Shown here one piece after another: positions 8,648 to 17,125 of a DNA stretch of 64,000 bases. Positions within the stretch are counted from its first letter, which is position 1. Each line of letters begins with the position of its first letter. The notes below the pieces were generated by a model. That model ran no database searches. It was not told where the DNA came from and saw nothing but the letters and a program-made list of their open reading frames with translations. Source of the DNA: Roseicyclus sediminis (GTDB lineage: Bacteria > Pseudomonadota > Alphaproteobacteria > Rhodobacterales > Rhodobacteraceae); contig NZ_JAOPHT010000002.1 in NCBI RefSeq assembly GCF_025515305.1, positions 372,001 to 436,000 of the forward strand, written 5' to 3'. A program made the translations under genes and the position numbers.

Positions 8648-10273
8648 TCAGCGGGCCGTCGGCGGCTTGGCCGCGAAGTCCGACCCGCGCAGACACATCC
8701 GCCCGCGAGGATCCTGCCAGAGCCGCTCGGTGGCATGCAGCTGCCCCAGAGCCCGCGCGACGATCGGGAAGGCATAGTCCGAGAATGCCTCGGCGATGGC
8801 CTGGTAGTAGACCGGCTCCTTGCCGATCATGTCGGCGATCTTGTCGGCCAGTTCGGCAATCTCGGCATGCTCGGCGGCGGCGCGACCTTCGGCATCCGCC
8901 TTGCCGGCCACGTAGTCGTCGATCTTTGCGGTATCCGCATAGGCATAGGCGATGCGTTCGAACCGCTCCTTCGGGATACCCTCGCCGATGGTGGCGTCGA
9001 TGCCCACCTTGGCCGTCGTGGGCACGACCCCCACCGGCGTCGGCGCCAGCGACGGGTCGAGCGGCTTGCCGCGCGCGCCCGGAATGACGATCACGTCGCG
9101 GTCCCCCTGCACGCGCGTCGCGATGGCCCATTCCACGTCCGTCGCGTCGAAGACGTCGATGTCCTCGTCGACGACCACGACATGCTTGATGTCCATCACC
9201 GACAGCGCCGCGAGAAGCGCGTTCTTGCCCTCGCCCGCCTGCTTGCGGATCGAGATGACCACGTGCCAGAAGGCGCAGCCGCCGAGGGTGACGTTGATGT
9301 CCTTGACGTTGATGCCCGCGGTCTTCAGCGCCTGCCGGATTGCGGTGTAGCGCGTGGGCGCGGCAAGCCAGGTGTTCTCCCAGGGCATGTGCAGCGCGTA
9401 GTAGACGGCGTCCTTGCGGCGCAGCACGGACTTCACCCGCACCAGCGGGTTCCAGTGCAGACCGCCCATGAGCCGGGTGAACTCGCCGAAGCGGCCCTCG
9501 GGGTGGACCCAGCCCGTGGGCAGGATCTCGGCCTCGAGCACGATCTCGCTGTCGGCGATGTGCGGCACGTCGATCGTCTGCCCCGCGCCGAGCGCCACGG
9601 GCATGCCCCGGATGCCGCCCGCGATCGCCATCTCGTCCATGCCGAGCGGCGCGCGGAAGCCCGAGCCCATGATCTCGTAGGGATGGTTGCCGATCGAGAT
9701 AGAGATCGGCAGCGGGCGGCCGGCCTCGTAGGCGCGCTGCGCGAACAGGCGCATGTTGTTCGGCGTCACGATGTCGATGCCGGTCAGGTTCCGCTCCTTC
9801 ACCATGAAGCGGTAGATGCCGGAGTTCATTCCGTATTCCGGGTCCCGGGAAATCACGATGCCCGCGGTGATCATCGGCCCGCCGTCATGGACCGAGGACA
9901 TCGGGATCGGCAATTCGTAGAGGTCCACATCATCGCCCGTCTGGATCACTTCCAGCGTGCTCGATGTCTCGACCCGCACGGGCGACACCGGCGCGTCGAT
10001 GGCGGCCTTCAGCTTGGCCTCGATCTGGGGATAGTCGGTGCAGCCCATCGACATGATCGCGCGCTTCTGCGACCTTATGATGCCCGACACGACCGGCATG
10101 TCGTAGCCGATCACATCATGGAACATGAGCGCCTTGTCGGACTGGTCCACAAGCGTCGCGATGTGGCGGATATCGACGGGCTGGTGCAGGTCCACCAGTT
10201 CACCGGCCGCGCGCAGCCGTTCCAGAAAGTCGCGAAACGTCTCGTCGTCCTGCTGCTCTCGTCCGTCCTTCAT
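8648..10273 (-). CDS. UbiD family (de)carboxylase
   Basis: The 541-residue protein is a full-length UbiD-family enzyme. These use prenylated FMN to decarboxylate or carboxylate unsaturated or aromatic acids non-oxidatively. Recognisable stretches are FRDFLERLRAAGELVDL at the N-terminus, EYGMNSGIYRFMVKERN, the central MPWENTWLAAPTRYTAIRQA, the HVVVVDEDIDVFD strand, and the C-terminal PTPVGVVPTTAKVGIDAT. The length and N-terminus support ATG 10273, preceded by GGGAAGAG. No ubiX-type flavin prenyltransferase is in the window, so the cofactor must come from elsewhere. The upstream Lrp gene is on the same strand 61 bases away and may control it. Confidence 0.92.
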   Translation of the reverse strand: MKDGREQQDDETFRDFLERLRAAGELVDLHQPVDIRHIATLVDQSDKALMFHDVIGYDMPVVSGIIRSQKRAIMSMGCTDYPQIEAKLKAAIDAPVSPVRVETSSTLEVIQTGDDVDLYELPIPMSSVHDGGPMITAGIVISRDPEYGMNSGIYRFMVKERNLTGIDIVTPNNMRLFAQRAYEAGRPLPISISIGNHPYEIMGSGFRAPLGMDEMAIAGGIRGMPVALGAGQTIDVPHIADSEIVLEAEILPTGWVHPEGRFGEFTRLMGGLHWNPLVRVKSVLRRKDAVYYALHMPWENTWLAAPTRYTAIRQALKTAGINVKDINVTLGGCAFWHVVISIRKQAGEGKNALLAALSVMDIKHVVVVDEDIDVFDATDVEWAIATRVQGDRDVIVIPGARGKPLDPSLAPTPVGVVPTTAKVGIDATIGEGIPKERFERIAYAYADTAKIDDYVAGKADAEGRAAAEHAEIAELADKIADMIGKEPVYYQAIAEAFSDYAFPIVARALGQLHATERLWQDPRGRMCLRGSDFAAKPPTAR

Positions 10274-10334
10274 TGCTCTTCCCGTCCCGTTTTCGGTTTC
10301 CTGTCGCGCCCTGCCCCGGCATGGCGCGGTTCGA

Positions 10335-10814
10335 TCAATGGGTCAGCCGCGCCATCAGCGGGCGCCCCTCGAATATCGTTTCCATCGAGAAATACCCGGT
10401 CACCGTCGCCAGATCGAAATGCTCGATCAGCCGGATGTAAACCTTGTCGTATCCCGACATGCTGGTCGTCACGACGCGGATCAGGTAGTCCCACTCCCCC
10501 CCGATGCGGTGGAACTCGGTCACCTCGGGAATCGCCTCGACATGACGGCGGAAATCGCGTGACCATTCCCCGGAGTGGTGGTGCGTCTTGATCATCATGA
10601 ACACGGTAAGATCGAGGCCAAGCGCCTCGCGGTTCAGAACCGAGCGCGACCCCTGGATGACCCCGATTTCCTGCAGCCGCTTCAACCGCCGCCAGCACGC
10701 GTTCAGGGAAACATCGACCCGCTCTGCAAGCTCACGTTGAGAAAGCCCGGCGTTCTGCTCAATCGCAAGTAGAAGCCGGCGATCAACTTGATCTAGTTCG
10801 ATGCCATCCTTCAT
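10335..10814 (-). CDS. Lrp/AsnC family transcriptional regulator
   Basis: This 159-residue protein has a normal Lrp/AsnC layout: an N-terminal helix-turn-helix (LDQVDRRLLLAIEQNAGLSQ, then AERVDVSLNACWRRLKRL) and a C-terminal RAM/AsnC ligand-binding domain (FHRIGGEWDYLIRVVTT, YDKVYIRLIEHFDLATVTGYF). I chose ATG 10814 for MKDGIELDQ; the frame is open upstream, but longer starts add non-family residues. It lies upstream of the UbiD gene and is divergent from a PLP aminotransferase, so either or both may be targets. Members usually sense amino acids. Confidence 0.92.
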   Translation of the reverse strand: MKDGIELDQVDRRLLLAIEQNAGLSQRELAERVDVSLNACWRRLKRLQEIGVIQGSRSVLNREALGLDLTVFMMIKTHHHSGEWSRDFRRHVEAIPEVTEFHRIGGEWDYLIRVVTTSMSGYDKVYIRLIEHFDLATVTGYFSMETIFEGRPLMARLTH

Positions 10815-10912
10815 AACAAACCTTGCACGTTTCGCCCATTTGCGGGGTAATTGTGTGGTGATTCCACGGTTGAGTGACGATATTGTTCTACGCGGTAAGG
10901 GAAGGTGCGGCA
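10815..10912. promoter_or_regulatory. Divergent Lrp/aminotransferase promoter region
   Basis: This 98-base AT-richer spacer lies between the Lrp gene and the aminotransferase gene. An inverted repeat GTGG-TGATT-CCAC at 10855-10867 sits near the middle and is a possible regulator site. Promoter hexamers could not be assigned with confidence. Confidence 0.35.
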
Positions 10913-12376
10913 ATGTTTGATTCGTCCCCGACAACGCTTTTCGAACGGTTTCAGGCCTCTCTCGGAGGCCCGGACGCCCTTGAGACACTGCGTTCAGGGC
11001 TCATCGGCAAGGATATGCCCCTCGCCGGCCCCTTCGGCCCCAAACCGATCCTCTATTGCGACTACACCGCCTCCGGCCGGGCGCTTCTCCAGACGGAGCG
11101 ATTCGTTCTTGAAGAGGTGCTGCCCTGGTACGCCAACAGCCACACCGAGGCCTCGCACTGCGGCGCGCGGATGACGGAGATGCGGCGCGCGGCCAGGGCC
11201 CTCGTGGCGCGCTCCTGCGGCGCCGGACCGGAACATGCAGTGATCTTCTGCGGCTCAGGCGCGACCGCGGGGATCAACCGGCTCGTGCACCTGTTCGGGA
11301 TCGCGGCGGCGGCGGCGCGCGGTGAACGGCCCCTGGTCCTGATCGGCCCCTACGAACACCACTCCAACATCCTGCCCTGGCGCGAAAGCGGCGCCGAAGT
11401 GCGGCAGCTGCCCGAGGCCGAAGGCGGCGGGCCCGACCTTGCGGCGCTGGACGCGGCGCTGGCCGGGGCCGCGGGGCGGCTGGTGGTCGGCGCCTTCTCG
11501 GCCGCATCGAACGTGACGGGCGCGCGCACCGACGTCGCCGAGGTGACCCGCAGGCTTCGCGCGGCCGGGGCGAAATCCGTCTGGGACTACGCCGCCGGCG
11601 GCCCCTACCTGCCGATCGCGATGACCCCGGACGCAGGTGCGGAGCTCGACGCCATCGTCCTCTCGCCGCACAAGTTCGTCGGCGGCCCGGCCAGTTCGGG
11701 CGTGCTGATCGTGCGGCGGGACGCCGTCGTGACCGAACGGCCCAGCTGGCCGGGCGGCGGCACGGTGAAATTCGTCTCGCCCGAGGGTCACGACTACAGC
11801 GATTGCCTGGAGGCGCGCGAGGAGGCCGGCACACCCAACGTGATCGGCGACATCCGCACGGCGCTGGCCTTCGCGGTGAAGGAGGCGGCGGGCCTCGACC
11901 GGATCGCCGCGCGCGGCGCCGCCCTGCGCGACATGGCGATCGCGGCCTTCGCCGCGGAACCCCGGATCGAGCTTCTCGGCAATCCCGGCGGCGACAGCCT
12001 GCCGATCCTGTCCTTCCGCGTCCGCGACACCGAGGGACATCTCGTGCATCACCAGTTCGTCACGCGGCTCCTGAGCGACCTGCATGGCGTGCAGGTGCGC
12101 GGGGGATGCGCCTGCGCGGGCCCCTATGTCCACGATCTACTCGGCATCGACGCCGAGGCCTCCGAGCACATGCGCCGGGCGATCCTGGAGGGGCGCGAGA
12201 CGGAAAAACCGGGCTTCGTCCGGATGAACCTGTCCTATCTCCTGACCGACGAGGAGGCCACGCGCGCCATAGGTGCGGTGCTCGACGTGGCGCGCCGCGC
12301 GCCGTCGCTGTTGCCAGCCTACGACGTCGATCCGGCCTGCGCGATCTTCCGCCCGAAGCGGATGGACGCCGCATGA
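10913..12376 (+). CDS. Class V PLP-dependent aminotransferase / cysteine-desulfurase-like protein
   Basis: The 487-residue protein has the class V aminotransferase fold. Visible elements are the N-terminal YCDYTASGRALLQTE, the cofactor-binding FCGSGATAGINRLVHL, and the Schiff-base lysine in LSPHKFVGGP (about K253). The C-terminal RGGCACAGPY resembles the active-site cysteine loop of cysteine desulfurases. Possible activities are C-S lyase/desulfurase or transamination; the substrate is not clear. I chose ATG 10913, which has a GGGAAGG Shine-Dalgarno; a GTG at 10874 would add 13 residues. It is divergent from an Lrp regulator, consistent with amino acid metabolism. Confidence 0.85.
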   Translation: MFDSSPTTLFERFQASLGGPDALETLRSGLIGKDMPLAGPFGPKPILYCDYTASGRALLQTERFVLEEVLPWYANSHTEASHCGARMTEMRRAARALVARSCGAGPEHAVIFCGSGATAGINRLVHLFGIAAAAARGERPLVLIGPYEHHSNILPWRESGAEVRQLPEAEGGGPDLAALDAALAGAAGRLVVGAFSAASNVTGARTDVAEVTRRLRAAGAKSVWDYAAGGPYLPIAMTPDAGAELDAIVLSPHKFVGGPASSGVLIVRRDAVVTERPSWPGGGTVKFVSPEGHDYSDCLEAREEAGTPNVIGDIRTALAFAVKEAAGLDRIAARGAALRDMAIAAFAAEPRIELLGNPGGDSLPILSFRVRDTEGHLVHHQFVTRLLSDLHGVQVRGGCACAGPYVHDLLGIDAEASEHMRRAILEGRETEKPGFVRMNLSYLLTDEEATRAIGAVLDVARRAPSLLPAYDVDPACAIFRPKRMDAA

Positions 12377-12728
12377 GCGATGGGCAAGAAAAACGGTCCA
12401 TGTCGACAATTGGCCGGGCGAGGCGGCGGAGCGTTCGAACGCTGCGCGCCGGTCGTGCCCGGTCGTGACTTCGAAGGAATGACGGTGAACACTCGCGACA
12501 CGTCACTGCGCGGAACGCACGGCCCTGCCAAGGGACACGGGGCTGTGCCACCCGTCGCGGGCCCGTTCACCGCCTGGCGCCGCCATGGCGCCGCCACGGC
12601 CGGGGCCGCACCGCCCCGGCCGTGGACAGGGAGCTGCAGACCACCGTGACCCATCGACCCCTGCCCTGCCCGCGACCCGCGTGGCACAACCACGACAGAC
12701 ATCGAAACCAGCAACGAAAAGAGAAACC
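12377..12728. other. 352-base gene-free spacer with a strong hairpin
   Basis: I find no credible gene between the aminotransferase and the oxidoreductase operon. Short open frames here have no ribosome site or recognisable product. The main feature is the hairpin at 12595-12624. The promoter of the 12729-19562 operon should lie here, but I cannot place it. Confidence 0.4.
12595..12624. terminator. 12-base perfect stem hairpin ahead of the oxidoreductase operon
   Basis: CACGGCCGGGGC (12595-12606) pairs perfectly with GCCCCGGCCGTG (12613-12624) across a 6-base loop CGCACC. No T-run follows. It ends 104 bases before the oxidoreductase ATG, so it could insulate the operon from upstream transcription or form part of an untranslated leader. 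Confidence 0.5.
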
Positions 12729-13745
12729 ATGTCCAAGACTATGAAGGCCCTCGTGCTGCGCGAACACGGAGATCTCGACCAGTTGAGCGTCGTGAACGAC
12801 TACCCGCGTCCCGAGGTGAAACCCGGCCACGTGGTCATCCGGGTCGGCGCATCCTCGTTCAACTACCACGACGTGTTCACCGTGAAGGGCATGCCCGGCA
12901 TCAAGGTGCCGATGCCCGTCATCATCGGCCTCGACATGGCAGGCGAGATCGTCGAGATCGGCGAGGGTGTCGAAGGCTGGTCCACGGGCGACCGGGTCCT
13001 CGTCAATCCGCTCTGCCCCGGTGTCGGCCTCATGGGCGAGATGCTGGACGGCGGAATGGCGGAATACTGCGTCGTCTCCGCCGGGCAGCTGATCCGTATG
13101 CCCTCCGATGTCAGCTATGTCGATGCCGCCTCGCTTCCGGTGGCCTATGGCACGGCGCACCGGATGCTGGTGACGCACAACACCATCAAGAAGGGCGACA
13201 AGGTCCTGATCCTCGGCGCCTCAGGCGGCGTCGGCACGGGCTGCGTGATGCTCGCCAAGCAGATGGGCTGCGAGGTCATCGCCTGCGCCGGAAGCCAGGA
13301 CAAGCTCGACCGCCTGAAGGAGCTGGGCGCCGACCACGTCGTGAACTACCGCGAGGAGGATTTCTCGAAATGGGCCATCGCCCAGTTCGGCAAGCCGCAG
13401 CGCCGGAATTATGACGGCGGCGTCGATGTCCTCATCAACTTCACCGGCGGCGACACCTGGATCCCCTCGCTCAAATGCGTCAAGCGCGGCGGTTCGATCC
13501 TGACCTGCGGCGCGACCGCCGGCCACGATCCCAAGGAAGACCTGCGCTACATCTGGAGCTTCGAGCTGAAGATCATCGGTTCGAACAGCTTCTACGACGA
13601 CAACCTCGCGGCGCTGATGGACATGATCCAGGAAGGCACGCTGAAGCCCGTCGTCGACAAGGTCGTCCCGCTGGAAGAGGCAGCCGAAGGCCTGCGCCTG
13701 ATCCGCGACCGCGAGGTCATGGGCAAGGTCGTGGTCACGCCCTGA
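12729..13745 (+). CDS. Medium-chain dehydrogenase/reductase, quinone-oxidoreductase-like (zinc-free)
   Basis: The 338-residue protein is an NAD(P)H-dependent MDR enzyme. It has the N-terminal GroES-like domain (VIIGLDMAGEIVEIGEGVEGW) and a Rossmann domain with the dinucleotide motif LILGASGGVGTGCVMLAK near residue 165. The usual catalytic zinc ligands are not present: the position normally occupied by CGTD reads FNYHD. No four-cysteine structural zinc lobe is visible, so a quinone or enoyl reductase role is more likely than alcohol dehydrogenase. ATG 12729 follows AAGAGA. It is the first gene of a seven-gene operon that ends with a flavin monooxygenase. Confidence 0.88.
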   Translation: MSKTMKALVLREHGDLDQLSVVNDYPRPEVKPGHVVIRVGASSFNYHDVFTVKGMPGIKVPMPVIIGLDMAGEIVEIGEGVEGWSTGDRVLVNPLCPGVGLMGEMLDGGMAEYCVVSAGQLIRMPSDVSYVDAASLPVAYGTAHRMLVTHNTIKKGDKVLILGASGGVGTGCVMLAKQMGCEVIACAGSQDKLDRLKELGADHVVNYREEDFSKWAIAQFGKPQRRNYDGGVDVLINFTGGDTWIPSLKCVKRGGSILTCGATAGHDPKEDLRYIWSFELKIIGSNSFYDDNLAALMDMIQEGTLKPVVDKVVPLEEAAEGLRLIRDREVMGKVVVTP

Positions 13746-13758
13746 GGAAGGAAACGAG

Positions 13759-14175
13759 ATGTCAGAGACAACGATGACCCCCGCCGAAGTCGAGGCCAAG
13801 CTCCTGCGCGGCCCGTTCCACCAGTGGCTCGGACTGAAGGTGACGGAGGTCGGAGACGGCACCATCACCATCACAGCAACCTGGCGGCCCGAATGGGTGG
13901 TGAACGCCGACGCCGGCTACACCCACGGCGGCATCCTCGCCACGCTCGTCGACCTGACGGCGGACTGGGCGCTGGTGTCCCAGACCGGGCGCGGCGTACC
14001 GACCGTCGACATGCGCGTCGACTATCACCGCCCGGCGATGCAGCAAGACCTGACCTGCAAGGGCCGGGTCGTGAAATCGGGCAAGGCCCTGTCGGTCTGC
14101 GAAGCCGAGATCTTCGACGACCAGGGACGCCTTCTGGCCAGTGGGCGCGGCGTCTACGCCATGCCCAAGGCCTGA
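13759..14175 (+). CDS. PaaI-family hotdog-fold thioesterase
   Basis: The 138-residue protein fits the PaaI/YbgC-like 4HBT family, which hydrolyses acyl- or aroyl-CoA esters. The key stretch is NADAGYTHGGILATLVDLTA, giving the HGG turn and the acidic residue on the following helix that serves as catalytic base in this subfamily, then VDMRVDYHRPA. It starts 13 bases after the MDR gene and is followed closely by the glyoxalase-like gene, so it belongs to the operon. It may recycle CoA from intermediates made by the acyl-CoA synthetase two genes downstream. Confidence 0.88.
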   Translation: MSETTMTPAEVEAKLLRGPFHQWLGLKVTEVGDGTITITATWRPEWVVNADAGYTHGGILATLVDLTADWALVSQTGRGVPTVDMRVDYHRPAMQQDLTCKGRVVKSGKALSVCEAEIFDDQGRLLASGRGVYAMPKA

Positions 14176-14185
14176 GGGAGACGCG

Positions 14186-14965
14186 ATGGCAGCCCTCGAC
14201 CATGTCGTGATCAACGCCCTGCGCGACACCGACGCGGCCGAGGCGCTGTTTTCCGCCCTCGGCTTCCAGCTGACCCCGCGTGGCTACCACACGCTGGGGT
14301 CGGTCAATCACCTGATGATGACCCCCGGGGCCTACCTGGAGATCATCGGCGTCCCTCCCGAGGGACGCCAGCGTCAGGAGGTGCTGGACAGTCCGCGCGG
14401 CCTGAACGGGATCGTCCTGAAGATCTCCGACGCCGACGAGACCTTCGCCCGGCTGGTGGCGGCGGGCTTCGACCCGTTGCCGCCGATGGACTTCTCCCGG
14501 CCGGTGACGGTCGGCGACGAAGAACATGTCGCGTCCTTCCGCACGGTGCGGCTCAAGCCCGATTTCTTCGGCGGCGGGCGCGTCTATTTCTGTCACCATC
14601 TCACGCCCGACCTTGTCTGGCGTCCCGAATGGCTCGACCATCCCAACGGGTTCCGTGCCATCGAGTGCATCGAGATCGAAAGCGACGATCCGACGGCGAC
14701 GGCCGAGCGTTTCGCCTTGGCCTTCGAAGGCAGGGTCGAAGCGGGCGCCGTCCCGGCGCGCGTCGTGCTCGACGACTGCGAGATCCTCGTCCATGCCGGA
14801 CAGCGCGAGCGGATGCGCGCCACGCGCCTCCGCTTCGGATCGCTCGACGGCATCATCGCCCGTGCGGAGGCTGCGGGGATCGCCGCGGCCGAGACCTCGC
14901 CGGGATGCGTGACCCTCAACCTGCCGGGCCTCGATACGACGCTCGAGTGCCGGAGTGACACATGA
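14186..14965 (+). CDS. VOC / glyoxalase-like domain protein
   Basis: The 259-residue protein begins MAALDHVVINALRD and continues DTDAAEALFSALGFQLTPRG, the start of a VOC (glyoxalase-like) beta-alpha-beta unit; a second related unit follows near residue 155 (FRAIECIEIESDDPTATAER). Proteins of this type can be lyases, isomerases or dioxygenases using a divalent metal, but the exact ligands cannot be assigned here. I chose ATG 14186, after GAGGGAGACGCG; the frame is open 45 bases further upstream. Its last bases overlap the start of the acyl-CoA synthetase gene by 4 (ATGA), so they are coupled. Confidence 0.75.
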   Translation: MAALDHVVINALRDTDAAEALFSALGFQLTPRGYHTLGSVNHLMMTPGAYLEIIGVPPEGRQRQEVLDSPRGLNGIVLKISDADETFARLVAAGFDPLPPMDFSRPVTVGDEEHVASFRTVRLKPDFFGGGRVYFCHHLTPDLVWRPEWLDHPNGFRAIECIEIESDDPTATAERFALAFEGRVEAGAVPARVVLDDCEILVHAGQRERMRATRLRFGSLDGIIARAEAAGIAAAETSPGCVTLNLPGLDTTLECRSDT

Positions 14966-16476
14966 CCGGCTCCCTCAACCTGGGTGATTTCCTCGACCGA
15001 TCGGGCGACCCGGACCGGACGCTCTTCATCGAACCGGCCGCCGGTCCGGAGCCGAAGGTCACCACGCTGTCGGACTTCGACGCGCGCTGCAACGCCTTCG
15101 CCCGCGGACTTCTGGCGCGCGGCATCGCCCGGGGCGAGCGTGTCGCCATCCTGTCGGCAAACCGGGTGGACTATATCGTGGCCTTCATGGGCGCGATGCG
15201 CGCGGGGATCGTGCCCGCCCCCGTGAACCACAAGCTGCCGCGCGCGACGGCAACCCAGGTCGTCGCCGATTCCGGCGCCCGCCTGGTGCTGTTCGATGCC
15301 GCGCGCGAGACGGAACTCGACCGTGGCGCCCTGCCCGGCGTGGCCTTCGCGGGCTTCGACGACCCCGGTCCCGGCGGGTTCGAGGCACTTCTCGATCCCG
15401 GCGCGTTCACGCCCGTGACGCCCCGCGAGGACGAGACCGGCTTCATGATGTTCACCTCGGGGTCCACAGGCCGACCCAAGGGTGTGCTTCTGTCCCACGG
15501 CTCGCACCGCTGGACCGCCGAGATGCGGATGATCCAGACGCCGATGAAGGGCGAGCGGGTGCTGATCGCGGCGCCGCTCTACCATATGAACGCGCTGGCG
15601 CTGTCGCTGCTGGTTTGCGCCGGCGGGGGCGAGTGCGTGCTGCTGCCGCAGTTCGAGGCGGCGGCCTTCATCGACGCGATCGGCCGCTTCAAGGTGACCT
15701 GGCTCACCGCCGTGCCGCCGATGATCGCCATGATGCTTCAGGAGAAGGAGGCGCTGGCGAAGGGCGACCTGTCCTCCGTCGGCACCGTGCGGATGGGCTC
15801 GGCCCCGGTCAACGACGCGCTCGACGCCCAGATCCGCAACCTCTGGCCCAATGCGCGCGTCATCAATGCCTACGGCACCACCGAGGGCGGCCCCCTCGTC
15901 TTCGACGCGCATCCCGATGGCCTGACGCCGCCGGTCGGCTCGGTGGGCTACCCCCATGCCGCGGTGCAGGTCAGACTGACCGGACCCGACGCGCCCGACC
16001 GCGGCGTACTCGAACTCAAGAGCCCGGCGGTCATGAGCGGCTACCACAACAGGCCCGACGTGAAATCCCCGATCACCGAGGACGGGTTCTACAGCACGGG
16101 CGACGTCTTTCGCCGCGACGAGAACGGGTTCCACTTCTTCCTCGGGCGCGACGACGACATGTTCGTGTCGGGGGCCGAGAACATCTTTCCCGGCGAGGTC
16201 GAACACGTGATCGAGACCCACCCCGAGGTGATGCAGGCCTGCGTCGTTCCCGTGGCCGACGAGATCAAGGGGACCAAGCCCGTGGCCTTCGTGGTGCGGC
16301 GAGAGGGCTCGACGCTCGATGAGCAGACGCTGAAGAGCTACGTCCTCGACAACGCGCCCGCCTACCAGCATCCGCGCCGCGTCTGGTTCATGGACAAGCT
16401 GCCGCTGGCCTCGACCAACAAGATCGACCGCAACGCCCTGCGCGCCCGGGCCGAGGCCGAGGTCAATGGCGGTTGA
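14962..16476 (+). CDS. AMP-forming acyl-CoA synthetase (ANL superfamily)
   Basis: The 504-residue protein activates a carboxylic acid to an acyl-adenylate and then to the CoA thioester. All core motifs are visible: the phosphate loop MFTSGSTGRPKGVLLSHG, NAYGTTEGG, the hinge region YSTGDVFRRDENGFHFFLGR, then DDDMFVSGAENIFPGEVE, and the catalytic lysine in LASTNKIDRNALR near the C-terminus. The substrate is not evident; the nearby thioesterase and oxidoreductase suggest a CoA-linked catabolic route. The start overlaps the preceding stop (ATGA). Confidence 0.92.
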   Translation: MTGSLNLGDFLDRSGDPDRTLFIEPAAGPEPKVTTLSDFDARCNAFARGLLARGIARGERVAILSANRVDYIVAFMGAMRAGIVPAPVNHKLPRATATQVVADSGARLVLFDAARETELDRGALPGVAFAGFDDPGPGGFEALLDPGAFTPVTPREDETGFMMFTSGSTGRPKGVLLSHGSHRWTAEMRMIQTPMKGERVLIAAPLYHMNALALSLLVCAGGGECVLLPQFEAAAFIDAIGRFKVTWLTAVPPMIAMMLQEKEALAKGDLSSVGTVRMGSAPVNDALDAQIRNLWPNARVINAYGTTEGGPLVFDAHPDGLTPPVGSVGYPHAAVQVRLTGPDAPDRGVLELKSPAVMSGYHNRPDVKSPITEDGFYSTGDVFRRDENGFHFFLGRDDDMFVSGAENIFPGEVEHVIETHPEVMQACVVPVADEIKGTKPVAFVVRREGSTLDEQTLKSYVLDNAPAYQHPRRVWFMDKLPLASTNKIDRNALRARAEAEVNGG

Positions 16477-16537
16477 GGTCAAGCCCGGTCCCTGACGGAC
16501 GGCGTCGGAACGGCAGATTTCGCGGAGGAGCACGAGA

Positions 16538-17113
16538 ATGCAGATCAGGAAGATCTTCACCCAGGTCGAGGACATCCATTCCGAAGCCGGCCGGGACGCC
16601 TCCACGCCCCTGCGCAAGGTCGCGGTGGTGGCGGTGGTGAAGAACCCCTTCGCCGGGCAGCCCTACCGCGAGGACCTGTCGGACCTGACGGAGGCGAGCG
16701 CCGCCATCGGCCGCGAGATAACCGCCCGCGCCGTCGCCGCCATGGCGCCCTACGAGGCCGTCAGCTACGGCAAGGGGGGCGTCGTCGGCCTGAACGGCGA
16801 ACAGGAGCATGTCGTCGCCATGCTGACCACGGTCTACGGCAACGTGATGCGCGAGGCGGTCGGCGGCGGCGTCGCCTGGATCTCGTCCTACACCAAGCGC
16901 GCCGCACCGGGCGAAGTGGTGCAGATCCCGCTCGCCCACAAGGATGCGCTCTACGTCCGCTCGCATTATGACGGGATGGAGGTGTTCCTGTCGGACGCCC
17001 CCCTGCCCGACGAGATCGCGATCATCTGCGTCTATGCCAACCGTGGGCGTCTGAACGCACGCGTGGGCGGTATCGCGGCCGACGAGATCGAAGGCGTCGA
17101 CGGGCTTCGCTGA
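16538..17113 (+). CDS. AA_synth (DUF1185, PF06684) family protein
   Basis: The 191-residue protein matches my memory of the DUF1185 'amino acid synthesis' family: an N-terminal QIRKIFTQVEDIHSEAG, a core VAVVAVVKNPFAGQPYREDL, then SYGKGGVVGLNGEQEHV and LYVRSHYDGMEVFLSDAPLP. The family name is historical and no well-established reaction is known to me. A clear ribosome site (CGGAGGAGCAC) precedes ATG 16538. It lies between an acyl-CoA synthetase and an enamidase-like amidohydrolase, 12 bases before the latter, which suggests a role in the same degradation pathway. Confidence 0.85.
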   Translation: MQIRKIFTQVEDIHSEAGRDASTPLRKVAVVAVVKNPFAGQPYREDLSDLTEASAAIGREITARAVAAMAPYEAVSYGKGGVVGLNGEQEHVVAMLTTVYGNVMREAVGGGVAWISSYTKRAAPGEVVQIPLAHKDALYVRSHYDGMEVFLSDAPLPDEIAIICVYANRGRLNARVGGIAADEIEGVDGLR

Positions 17114-17125
17114 AAGGGCCGGCAG

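Noticed and set aside
8360-10591. Long plus-strand open frame (about 740 residues) opposite the UbiD and Lrp genes
   Set aside because: It is antisense to two genes with clear family motifs, is Arg/His/Asp-rich as expected of a high-GC shadow, and has no recognised domain or ribosome site.
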